Shown: positions 54,007 through 61,973 of the stretch, in pieces
Layout: each line of letters starts with the position of its first letter
Position numbering within the stretch: the first letter of the stretch is position 1
Assembly: GCF_902491285.1 (NCBI RefSeq)
Contig: NZ_CABUHK010000020.1
Coordinates: 6,833 to 70,832, forward strand
From: an uncultured Bacteroides sp.
Lineage (GTDB): Bacteria > Bacteroidota > Bacteroidia > Bacteroidales > Bacteroidaceae
DNA: 64,000 nt
Direction: 5' to 3'
Notes under the pieces: model-generated
The model's input: the letters and a program-made list of their open reading frames with translations, nothing else
Databases searched by the model: none
What the model was told of the DNA's origin: nothing
Translations under genes and position numbers: made by a program

Positions 54007-55584
54007 TTATTTGTATCCTATATTTTGAGGGAAGTTTTCGGCTCCCATATTAATAACTTCCGCTTCGGGTATCGGCCATCTCACGAAGTGAGGGTTGGCG
54101 GGCAGATTGTTACGTCCGAGAATAGATGCGGGGATTTCCGGATCTCCGGCGTATGCCTTGACTTGCTCAATAAGTAGTCCCAGCCGTTTCAGAAAATACC
54201 ATCTGTCACCTTCGAAAGACAGTTCGCGGGCTTGTTCGTCCATAATGTCTTTCATGGTTAGCACACCGGTGAATTTGTCGTTTCCGGCTCTTTCCCATGT
54301 TTTGTTAAAGTAGTATTTGGCTAATGTCTGGTCGTTCTTCATCAAGGCTGCCATTATATAGGATTCGGCAAGACGGTACACTATCACATCTTTATAACTG
54401 CGTGTCTCCGAAGCAGTGCGCGTCCATTTATCCCCATACTTGATGCATCCCGGATATACATTCTTATTGATGCTTCCATTCTTATATAGTGGGAAATAAT
54501 CTCCGGGCTTTACAGTAGCCGAACCGTATGTGATGTTTTTATCAGTCGTATTTTTGTACTGGTGTATGTAGTACTCCTGATAACGTTTGTCCTTAGCCTT
54601 GTCATACAGTGAGAATAAATAGGGGCTGGGGAGACATCTTCCGTAAGTATATCCCCAGTTGTCATAAGAACAGGCATATTCTGCGGTTCCACCGATTTCG
54701 GTACGGTATTGGGCGATGAAATAGGCTGCATAGTAATTGCCTTTTGGAGTGGCATTGGATAAATTACCGCCCGGATTTTTACTCCACTGTTGCACCATCA
54801 GCGCTTCTTTATGATTCAAGTCTCCGGCATTAAATACTTCATTTAATGCAATCAAGTCAAAATGTCCCGATTTCTCTATTTCTTCCACTTGTTCCAGAGT
54901 CGTATCCCAGTCTTTGAGCCATAATGCGGCTTTGGCTTTCATATGACGGGCGGCAGCCTGGGTGAATCTTCCCGCTTCGTCGGATACCCAGTCGAGGTTC
55001 GTAATGGCATACTCCAAATCCTCGTAAATCAGGTCGAACACTTCTTTCTCGGAAGCGGCATGAAAATCTCTCGGGTCGTTGACGTTTTCGGCAGTAGTCG
55101 GCTGTATGTTCAGCCATATCCTGTCGAATGTGCGGTATAGCAGGAAATAAGACTGCGCTCTGAAACATTTAGCTTCTGAGACGGTAGCCCGTAAGGAAGG
55201 GGTATCTTCCAAGTCCTCGGCTGCAGCGATTATTTCATTGGCTTTGCCTATGATTTGATACATTGTACGCCACATGAATCCTACCTGACCGGCAGACGGC
55301 TTTAAATAATTAGGGTCATAGATGCCGTAAAAGTTACCGGTTCCACCGTTGGTTACAGCTAAATCCGTACCTCTTTCCAAAGCGAAGACGGTGGCATTTT
55401 CGGTATCATTTGCGTAATAACGTTGCAATGTGTATAATGCATTGACTGCGAGCTTTAACCCTTCTGGTGTTCCGAATACATATTCGGAACTGTACTTTGT
55501 CTTGTGCTCTTCATCCAAGAAGTCGGAGCAGGAACTGGTGAGCAGGAAGCAGGCTGTAAATATAAATAATATACTCTTTTTCAT
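54007..55584 (-). CDS. SusD/RagB-family glycan-binding lipoprotein
   Basis: A 525-aa surface lipoprotein (MKKSILFIFTACFLLTSSCSDFLDEEHKTKYSSEYVF) that binds glycan and closes the SusC barrel. The helical N-terminal part has KLAVNALYTLQRYY and GQVGFMWRTMYQIIGKANEII, AKCFRAQSYFLLYRTFDRIWL, then the variable region. The C-terminal SusD domain has KDVIVYRLAESYIMAALMKNDQTLAKYYFNKTWERAG and LSFEGDRWYFLKRLGLL, ending RWPIPEAEVINMG. Twelve bases after SusC. Confidence 0.94.
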   Translation of the reverse strand: MKKSILFIFTACFLLTSSCSDFLDEEHKTKYSSEYVFGTPEGLKLAVNALYTLQRYYANDTENATVFALERGTDLAVTNGGTGNFYGIYDPNYLKPSAGQVGFMWRTMYQIIGKANEIIAAAEDLEDTPSLRATVSEAKCFRAQSYFLLYRTFDRIWLNIQPTTAENVNDPRDFHAASEKEVFDLIYEDLEYAITNLDWVSDEAGRFTQAAARHMKAKAALWLKDWDTTLEQVEEIEKSGHFDLIALNEVFNAGDLNHKEALMVQQWSKNPGGNLSNATPKGNYYAAYFIAQYRTEIGGTAEYACSYDNWGYTYGRCLPSPYLFSLYDKAKDKRYQEYYIHQYKNTTDKNITYGSATVKPGDYFPLYKNGSINKNVYPGCIKYGDKWTRTASETRSYKDVIVYRLAESYIMAALMKNDQTLAKYYFNKTWERAGNDKFTGVLTMKDIMDEQARELSFEGDRWYFLKRLGLLIEQVKAYAGDPEIPASILGRNNLPANPHFVRWPIPEAEVINMGAENFPQNIGYK

Positions 55585-55596
55585 GATTTTATCTTA

Positions 55597-58500
55597 TTAA
55601 AATGTCACATTCAATCCAAACAATACAGTCCTGGGTTCAGGATAATCTCCCGGAGTTTGTTCCGGACCATAAGCCTGTACATCGGTTTTCGTCCAGAAGT
55701 TAGACAGTGTCATATAGAGTCTCAGACTTTGCATGTATGCTTTGCTGATAAGAGCACGGGGGAAGTTGTATCCGAAAGTAACGTTTCGCAGACGGACATA
55801 CGAGGCATCCTGATAACCCAATGAACTGATATATGCGGGAGCTTGCGTCATGTTGGGTGCAGGGGCTTCATTAGACGGATTATTCTGTGTCCAGTAATTG
55901 CGTCGGATACCATTCCGCTTGGCAGTCAAGTCACCACCATTCTCGAATGTAGTCAGATAAGGGTTGTATATCGTTCCTCCATGAGAGATATACAGGTCGG
56001 CGGATAAGTCGAATCCTTTGTAGTTGAAAGATGTGCCGACCGTACCTATCCATTTGGGGTCACGTTGCATCACTACTCTGTCATCGGCTGTGATCTGATT
56101 GTCGTTGTTGACATCGCGCAGTTTGATGCTGCCCGGAGTAGCTGTCGGCATATGAGAATTGGCGATATCGTCATTTTTTTGCCAGATGCCGTCAAATACA
56201 TAGTCGTAATATACATTCATCGGATGTCCGACAAACCATTTGTTGTTCACGTCATCAAGCGGTTTTCCGTTCTCATCGACTTGTCCGTCTATCTTTTTAA
56301 TTTCATTTTTGTTCTTAGTGAAAGTGAAGTTGACATCCCATCTGAAATCTTTGATTTTGACGGGAGTGGTATTCAGCGTTATTTCGATACCATTATTCTT
56401 CATTTCCGCCAGGTTTACAGTCTGGGTGGAATATCCGAGCGAGCTTGGGATAGACTTTGTGACAAGCAGGTCGGTAGTCTTGGTATTATAGTATTCTATC
56501 GTACCATTGATTCTTCCGTTGAAGAATCCGAAATCAAGTCCGATATTGCCGGAAGTGGACGTTTCCCATTTCAAGTTAGGGTTGGTCAATTCCGTTCCGG
56601 GCAGATAACCGATGACAGTCTTGTCTCCGAATTCGGTCAGGTATCTGTCTGTCAATCCCAGTGACTTATAAGGGGTGACACCCTGGTTGCCGACCGCACC
56701 GTAACTTAAACGGAGTTTCAGGTTGGACAGCCATTTGGCTTCTTTTAAGAATGATTCTTCATTTATCCGCCAGGCAAAAGCTCCCGAAGGGAAATAACCG
56801 TATTTGTTATTCTTTCCGAAAACGGAAGAACCGTCCACACGCAAGGCGAAGGTGAACAAGTATTTCTCGAACAGGTTATATCTGACACGTCCCAGGAAAG
56901 ATAAAAGTTTTCTATCGGACAATTCCCAAGTAGGCGTACCGTATTCATTGGCAGAGCCTATCGCATTATAAGTCAAGTCGTCGTTTGCGAATCCGGTACC
57001 GTTTATTCCCAGATTCTTCCATTCGATGACGTTGACACTCTGCATAAAGGTTGCGTCGAAATGATGGTTCTTATTGAAATCCTTCACGTAGTTGACTATA
57101 TTCTCGAACAGGTAGTCGTTGGCGAAACTTGTGCCGGCAGTCGCTTTTCCATTATTATTGTGCCCTGTCGTATGTTTTGTCCCCTGATAAGTGTTGCTAT
57201 GGACAGTCCTGGTATTCAAACTTCCGTTTGCACGGTATGACAAGTCCTTTGTGATTTTCCAGTCCACGAAGAAGTTAATCAATAACCGGTCGGTCTGGCT
57301 TTTATTGTTTGAGTAGTCGATATTCCATAGAGGGTTGTAGTGAGATTCACCGGCTTCGGTTACATCTTCGCGCAAGGAACCGTCGTCATTATATACTTTT
57401 GCCAGAGGTGGCATGGTGATAAATGAATTGAAAGAGCCGTCTGCTGTTTTCTTCCATGATTTGGTGTATAAGAAGTTCGTGCCTATTGTCAGGTTTTTCA
57501 GTAGTTTGTGGTCGATGTTCAATCGTCCGCTCAAACGTTGGAATCCCGAATTGGGAACCATACCGTTCTGGTCAAAATATCCCAGTCCCAGGGCGTACTT
57601 TGTTTTGTCCCCGCCGGATTGTATCAAGATGTCGTGCTTTTGTTGCCAGGCGGAGCTTATCATTAGCTTTTCCCAGTCAACATACTCTCCTGATTTAAGT
57701 ACGTCGAGCATCAACCCTCTGAAACAGTCGGCTTCATCATAGCTAAGATTGGCATTATAGTATGCTTCCTTGCGTAAAGCAGCCCATTCCTCTCCATTGT
57801 AAAACTCAAAGTTCTTATGGATGCTTTGTGAAGCGGCATAGGTGTTATAACTGATTTTCATCTTTCCGGTCTGTCCCCGTTTGGTAGTGATCAGTATGAC
57901 ACCATTGGCTGCGCGTGCGCCATAGATTGATTGAGAAGAAGCGTCTTTCAGAACTTCGAGCGATGCTATATCGTTGGAGTTTATATCATCTATACTAGTC
58001 ATCGGAACACCGTCTACAATATAAAGAGGATCATTTCCGCCGGAAAGCGAACGACGTCCTCGGATCAGAATATTCGAACTGCCACCGGGAGCGGCATTGG
58101 ACATGGTAACCTGTACACCGGCAGCTTGTCCTCTCAGCATTTCACCCAGGCTGGAAGAGGGGGTAGAATTCAGTTTCTCGGAAGTTACGGACGATATAGC
58201 GCCTGTGACATCACTGCGTTTCTGTATACCGTAACCTACTACTATTACTTCGTCCAGCAGCTCGCTGTCTTCTTTTAGTATGATACGCGCCAACTCTTTA
58301 CTGTTCGCTTTGACCTCGGTTGTTTGATACCCGATGTATGAGAACTGAATGGTAGCATCTTCGGTTACGTTTGCCAAAGAATAGTTTCCGTTAATATCGG
58401 TAATGATACCGTTTGTCGTACCTTTTACTAATACATTGGCACCGATAATGGGTTCACCGTTCTGGTCTGTAACTGTTCCGTTGACAGTTTTAGTTCTTGT

Positions 58501-58866
58501 TGATTTTATTGTTTCCCGGCTTTTCTGTTTGCCGACGGAGATGGTATTGTTTTTCCTATTGAAATATAAATTGGTCTGTACCGTTATCTTGCTTAAAATA
58601 TTTTCTAACGAGCTATTGCGTGCTTTGATTGAAATGCGTGGAGCGGCATTTACAATTTCCTGGTCGTAAAAGAATTTGTAGCCGGTCTGCTTGCTCAATT
58701 GATTGAATACATTTTCTACAGTTTCATTCTTGACATCCAGCGTAATGTTTTTCTTTTCCTGTGCCTGTGTATAATAAGGCAATGATGACAAGCATACGAA
58801 TAGTAAAAAAGCTAAAAATGAATGTACATTTCTACCTTTCCTTTTTATATTAGGAAGATTATTCAT
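55597..58866 (-). CDS. SusC/RagA-family TonB-dependent transporter with STN domain
   Basis: A 1089-aa outer-membrane importer. After the signal (about 1-36) an STN domain (about 40-110, ITLDVKNETVENVFNQLSKQTGYKFFYDQEIV) is expected to contact the FecR anti-sigma factor encoded upstream. A CarboxypepD_reg-like domain follows (NGTVTDQNGEPIIGANVLVKGTTNGIITDINGNYSL), then the TonB box region (DEVIVVGYG), the plug (GEMLRGQAAGVQVT, ILIRGRRSLSGGNDPLYIVDGVPM) and the barrel, ending TVLFGLNVTF. It brings oligosaccharides to the periplasm, where the GH3 enzymes should act. Confidence 0.95.
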   Translation of the reverse strand: MNNLPNIKRKGRNVHSFLAFLLFVCLSSLPYYTQAQEKKNITLDVKNETVENVFNQLSKQTGYKFFYDQEIVNAAPRISIKARNSSLENILSKITVQTNLYFNRKNNTISVGKQKSRETIKSTRTKTVNGTVTDQNGEPIIGANVLVKGTTNGIITDINGNYSLANVTEDATIQFSYIGYQTTEVKANSKELARIILKEDSELLDEVIVVGYGIQKRSDVTGAISSVTSEKLNSTPSSSLGEMLRGQAAGVQVTMSNAAPGGSSNILIRGRRSLSGGNDPLYIVDGVPMTSIDDINSNDIASLEVLKDASSQSIYGARAANGVILITTKRGQTGKMKISYNTYAASQSIHKNFEFYNGEEWAALRKEAYYNANLSYDEADCFRGLMLDVLKSGEYVDWEKLMISSAWQQKHDILIQSGGDKTKYALGLGYFDQNGMVPNSGFQRLSGRLNIDHKLLKNLTIGTNFLYTKSWKKTADGSFNSFITMPPLAKVYNDDGSLREDVTEAGESHYNPLWNIDYSNNKSQTDRLLINFFVDWKITKDLSYRANGSLNTRTVHSNTYQGTKHTTGHNNNGKATAGTSFANDYLFENIVNYVKDFNKNHHFDATFMQSVNVIEWKNLGINGTGFANDDLTYNAIGSANEYGTPTWELSDRKLLSFLGRVRYNLFEKYLFTFALRVDGSSVFGKNNKYGYFPSGAFAWRINEESFLKEAKWLSNLKLRLSYGAVGNQGVTPYKSLGLTDRYLTEFGDKTVIGYLPGTELTNPNLKWETSTSGNIGLDFGFFNGRINGTIEYYNTKTTDLLVTKSIPSSLGYSTQTVNLAEMKNNGIEITLNTTPVKIKDFRWDVNFTFTKNKNEIKKIDGQVDENGKPLDDVNNKWFVGHPMNVYYDYVFDGIWQKNDDIANSHMPTATPGSIKLRDVNNDNQITADDRVVMQRDPKWIGTVGTSFNYKGFDLSADLYISHGGTIYNPYLTTFENGGDLTAKRNGIRRNYWTQNNPSNEAPAPNMTQAPAYISSLGYQDASYVRLRNVTFGYNFPRALISKAYMQSLRLYMTLSNFWTKTDVQAYGPEQTPGDYPEPRTVLFGLNVTF

Positions 58867-59134
58867 AAATTTGTACGTTTTAGTAATTGAATAGATTATT
58901 TAAAACAAAGGCTCGTAATACGCGATACGTTATTCACACGGGTCGAAACGAATGAATATCCGTCCGGATTACGGAATAGGGGCTTCTCTGAGAGACGGCT
59001 CCTATTTTTCTGAAATAGGATTAACCGGGTGCTTTCATAATATGTCTTTTTAAAATTATAAGTTAAATATTCAAGGTTCTATAAGGTAATACACACTGTA
59101 AACTATGTACTAGGGTGTGATTAACATCTTTTTA
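58867..59134 (-). promoter_or_regulatory. SusC leader region with hairpin
   Basis: This 268-bp gap between FecR and SusC holds no gene. It has a small inverted repeat (cctattt...aaatagg, near 59011-59029) and at its upstream end one copy of the CTAGGGTGT-NN-TTAAC element (59110-59125). No clear TAnnTTTG promoter is seen, which fits control by the ECF sigma factor. Confidence 0.45.
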
Positions 59135-59135
59135 C
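59110..59135 (-). promoter_or_regulatory. Candidate ECF-sigma element, copy 1 (upstream of SusC)
   Basis: Plus-strand ctagggtgtgattaac and the next 10 bases match copy 2 at 60185-60210 in 21 of 26 positions. The copy starts right after the FecR stop codon, about 240 bp before the SusC ATG. Confidence 0.5.
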
Positions 59136-60112
59136 TATTTATATAACAGTATGCGATTGCCTTCCTTCTTATACCGGATACCACTTGTATATTCGATAGA
59201 TTGAAGAACCGCTTCCAGACTCTTGTTATCGTGTTCTCCGGAAATCAGATTATTGAATTGCCCATCGGCAAATGTAATACGGCAATTGTACATTCGCTCC
59301 AGTTCCTTAGCCACATCACGTATCGGAGTACTGTTGAAACGCAGTCCGCCTTTTTTCCATATGGCTACGGGACGTTCTTCCCGTCGTTTGCTGTATTCGC
59401 CCGAAATGGTATTGATAAGCACTTGCTCTTTGCCCTTCAACCGCATCATTGCTTCCGGCAAATCCACTTGCACTTTTCCGCTTTCCACTTCTACAGAAAC
59501 GATTTCATCAGAAGTATAGGATTTTATATCAAAGCAGGTTCCCAGTACATGTACATTGAAGCGGTGGGTACTGACAATAAAGGGTTGTTCCTCATTTCTG
59601 TATACTTGAAAATATCCTTCACCTTCCAGCTCTATTTTGCGCTCTTTTCCTATGAAGCTATTCGGATACCGGACATGTGAGCAGGAATTTAGTGTCAGTT
59701 GGGTGCCGTCGGGTAGAAGGATCTGTTTGCGTTCGCCATAAGAGGTTGAGGCTTCCAAATAAATAATCTGCTGTTCATTCTGATGTTTCAGATAATGAAT
59801 TCCGCCCAGTACCAGGCAAATGATTGCTGCTGTGCTGACAGTAGCAACTGCGATACGACGGAACCAGGTACGTTTTTTATGTTCTATGCGTTTCAATAAT
59901 TGACGTGCCTCTCGTTTATAGTGTTCACGTTCAAGATCTGTGAGAGGTTGCTGTGTTGCGGCTTCTTCCCAGACATCAGAAGACAACTCGTTGAGTATCT
60001 CATTATTATCCGAGTCGTGCAGGTTATTCAGTAGTTGCCGTGCATCTTCTGTTGTGTAGAGATCATCCAGATAACGGCGATATAGGCTCTTATTATTTTC
60101 TGTATTCTTCAT
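59135..60112 (-). CDS. FecR-family anti-sigma factor
   Basis: A 325-aa membrane-spanning anti-sigma factor. The cytosolic N-terminus (about 1-83) binds the ECF sigma factor, one membrane helix is at about 86-107 (IAVATVSTAAIICLVLGGIHYL), and the periplasmic FecR domain (about 115-225) has YLEASTSYGERKQILLPDGTQLTLNSCSHVRYP and EGEGYFQVYRNEEQPFIVSTHRFNVHVLGTCFDIKSY. The C-terminal DUF4974 domain (about 250-325: LRFNSTPIRDVAKELERMYNCRITFADG) receives the signal from the STN domain of SusC. Typical size and order for a PUL regulator. Confidence 0.93.
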   Translation of the reverse strand: MKNTENNKSLYRRYLDDLYTTEDARQLLNNLHDSDNNEILNELSSDVWEEAATQQPLTDLEREHYKREARQLLKRIEHKKRTWFRRIAVATVSTAAIICLVLGGIHYLKHQNEQQIIYLEASTSYGERKQILLPDGTQLTLNSCSHVRYPNSFIGKERKIELEGEGYFQVYRNEEQPFIVSTHRFNVHVLGTCFDIKSYTSDEIVSVEVESGKVQVDLPEAMMRLKGKEQVLINTISGEYSKRREERPVAIWKKGGLRFNSTPIRDVAKELERMYNCRITFADGQFNNLISGEHDNKSLEAVLQSIEYTSGIRYKKEGNRILLYK

Positions 60113-60184
60113 ATCCTATTATTTAGAATCCGGGTATAACTTAATTTTCCCTTTACATAATTAGTACACAAGTGAAAAGAATAT

Positions 60185-60210
60185 CTAGGGTGTAGTTAAC
60201 TTCCTTTAAC
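60185..60210 (-). promoter_or_regulatory. Candidate ECF-sigma element, copy 2 (upstream of FecR)
   Basis: Plus-strand ctagggtgtagttaac (60185-60200) and following bases, about 30 bp after the sigma-factor stop and about 75 bp before the FecR ATG. It is the second copy of the element at 59110-59135. Confidence 0.5.
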
Positions 60211-60238
60211 TGTATATGCCGTTAGAAACTATCTCACG

Positions 60239-60841
60239 TTAAAGATTGAGACAGATAAGAAGTAAAATCAGGTCAGCGCCAGTAACGGAGTGTTTTTCCA
60301 AATATGTACGAAGCGAACGCAAAGAAGATGAGATATGTTCTTGTACCGTGTTGACTGAAATTCCCAACGCTTCTGCTATTTCTTTGTGAGACATTTGTTT
60401 CTCACGGCTCATTTCGAATATTTCCCGCTGGCGGGAAGTAAGTTGTTCCAGTGCATGAAATATAATCTTTTGCAAATCATTAGCAATGATTTCATTGTTC
60501 GTTTCATTACTGTAATCTATAGCTTGTGAAAGGATTTGTTCTTTCAGCCGGTCTTCGCTTGCCAGTTCACGTAACTGGTTCAAAATCCGGTTACGCATGA
60601 TTGTATATAAATAAGAAGAAAATGAAGCGTCCGGATTAATAAAACGGCGACTTTCCCAAATCACAGTAAAAGCATCCTGAAAGATATCTTCGGCATATTC
60701 GCGTGATTTAAGGAAACGCATGGCAAAATATATCAGGCGATTTTTATAAGCCGCATAAAGTTCACAGAATGCATCCTCATCTCCGGCTATCAGACGGATG
60801 ACAAGCGAACGTTCATTACCGGGAATATTTGTTGAGCACAT
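60239..60841 (-). CDS. ECF RNA polymerase sigma factor
   Basis: A 200-aa sigma-70 family protein of the ECF class found with Bacteroides FecR genes. Region 2 (about 20-85): AFCELYAAYKNRLIYFAMRFLKSREYAEDIFQDAFTVIWESRRF. Region 4 (about 130-185): LEQLTSRQREIFEMSREKQMSHKEIAEALGISVNTVQEHISSSLRSLRTYL, with a helix-turn-helix. It directs transcription of the SusC-led operon when FecR releases it. A TACGTTTG box lies upstream. Confidence 0.94.
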   Translation of the reverse strand: MCSTNIPGNERSLVIRLIAGDEDAFCELYAAYKNRLIYFAMRFLKSREYAEDIFQDAFTVIWESRRFINPDASFSSYLYTIMRNRILNQLRELASEDRLKEQILSQAIDYSNETNNEIIANDLQKIIFHALEQLTSRQREIFEMSREKQMSHKEIAEALGISVNTVQEHISSSLRSLRTYLEKHSVTGADLILLLICLNL

Positions 60842-60886
60842 ATAGTATTTTAGGTTTCAATTCACAAAGGGACTGTTAGAATATCA

Positions 60887-60894
60887 CAAACGTA
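60887..60894 (-). promoter_or_regulatory. -7 box of the sigma-factor gene
   Basis: Minus-strand TACGTTTG with a predicted leader of about 40 nt to ATG 60841. It suggests basal expression of the sigma factor by the main sigma. Confidence 0.5.
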
Positions 60895-60987
60895 CGTAAA
60901 ATCTGGGAAATAAAAAAGGAAAAAAGTGGCTAATCCTTTTCAGAGTTATTTCAGTATCATGATTTTTCTTTGCCGGAGATAATTTAC

Positions 60988-60995
60988 TATCTTTG
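60988..60995 (+). promoter_or_regulatory. -7 box of the DUF2490 gene
   Basis: TATCTTTG, about 21 bp before ATG 61016. A TTTG lies at 60969-60972, but with a spacing of only 15 bp. Confidence 0.45.
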
Positions 60996-61015
60996 CAACT
61001 TTAACCCGATAATCA

Positions 61016-61669
61016 ATGAGTAGAATATTATATAGCGCTAAGGTTTGGCTGTTCGTTTTATTAGTTGGAATGGCGTCCACCGTATGGGCACAAAGTGATG
61101 ATTTCACTACATGGACCAAGTTTAAAGTGAATCATAAGATAGATTCCCGGTTTTCAGTTTCCGGTGATTTGGAACTGCGTACGAAAGAGGATATGAGCAG
61201 GATAGAACGTTGGGGGCTTTCCGTCGGTGGTGTTTATCATGCATATTCTTTCTTGAATTTGGGTGCCGGTTATGAAACTCATTGTTGGAATCTGGGTGAT
61301 TCGGATTGGAAACTCAGGCATCGTTACCATATCAGTGCGGTTGCAAGTTTCCGTTTTCAATGGTTGAAAGTATCTTTGCGGGAGAGTTTCCAGCAGACTT
61401 TTGACCGTGGAGATTCGGAAACCCGTCTGCGTTCCCGTTTAAAATTGGCCTATGCACCTACGAAAGGAATTGTTTCACCTTATTTTTCTGTCGAAATCTA
61501 TCAAAGTCTGGACGATGCCTCTTTTTGGAGAGCAGATCGTATGCGCTATCGTCCGGGAGTTGAGATTGATCTAGCTAAACGTTGGTCGTTGGATGCATTT
61601 TATTGTTATCAGTATGGACCTTCACGGGGAAAACATATTGCCGGTATAGAAGTGGTTTATTCTTTCTGA
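61016..61669 (+). CDS. DUF2490 outer-membrane-type protein
   Basis: A 217-aa exported protein of the DUF2490 family, with signal peptide MSRILYSAKVWLFVLLVGMASTVWAQ. The rest consists of amphipathic beta strands (DFTTWTKFKVNHKIDSRFSVSGDLELRTKEDMSRIERWGLSVGGVYHAYSFLNLGAGYETHCW, RHRYHISAVASFRFQWLKVSLRESFQQTFDRGD) ending in GIEVVYSF, which suggests a small outer-membrane barrel of 10-12 strands. Function unknown. Single gene. Confidence 0.85.
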   Translation: MSRILYSAKVWLFVLLVGMASTVWAQSDDFTTWTKFKVNHKIDSRFSVSGDLELRTKEDMSRIERWGLSVGGVYHAYSFLNLGAGYETHCWNLGDSDWKLRHRYHISAVASFRFQWLKVSLRESFQQTFDRGDSETRLRSRLKLAYAPTKGIVSPYFSVEIYQSLDDASFWRADRMRYRPGVEIDLAKRWSLDAFYCYQYGPSRGKHIAGIEVVYSF

Positions 61670-61811
61670 AAATAGTCAACTGCTTATATAATAAGGTGTA
61701 GGTTTTAGTTGGATTAATATATAGGAATTTATAAATGATTGATTATTTGTGTGTTAAATAAAGAATTGAACATTTCTTAATGAAAACATATATTGTCTTA
61801 ATAATAATATG

Positions 61812-61846
61812 TACTTTCGCGTCCGGCATTTCAAAATGAAATGCTG
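61812..61846 (+). promoter_or_regulatory. Promoter and palindrome of the fimbrillin-like gene
   Basis: TACTTTCG (61812-61819) resembles the -7 box. A palindrome (gcatttca-aaa-tgaaatgc, 61826-61844) lies at the predicted start of transcription and could be an operator or a leader hairpin. The gap 61670-61973 is otherwise AT-rich with no supported gene. Confidence 0.45.
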
Positions 61847-61973
61847 AAATTAAAGATTCTACAGTAACAACAGACGTGTTGTATAGTGTTTCATAACCGC
61901 AAGCTAATACTTCTCTTATGCCATTTTTCTGTTCAATCAGAAATTTCTAGTGGGAAATTAATATAAAAATAAG

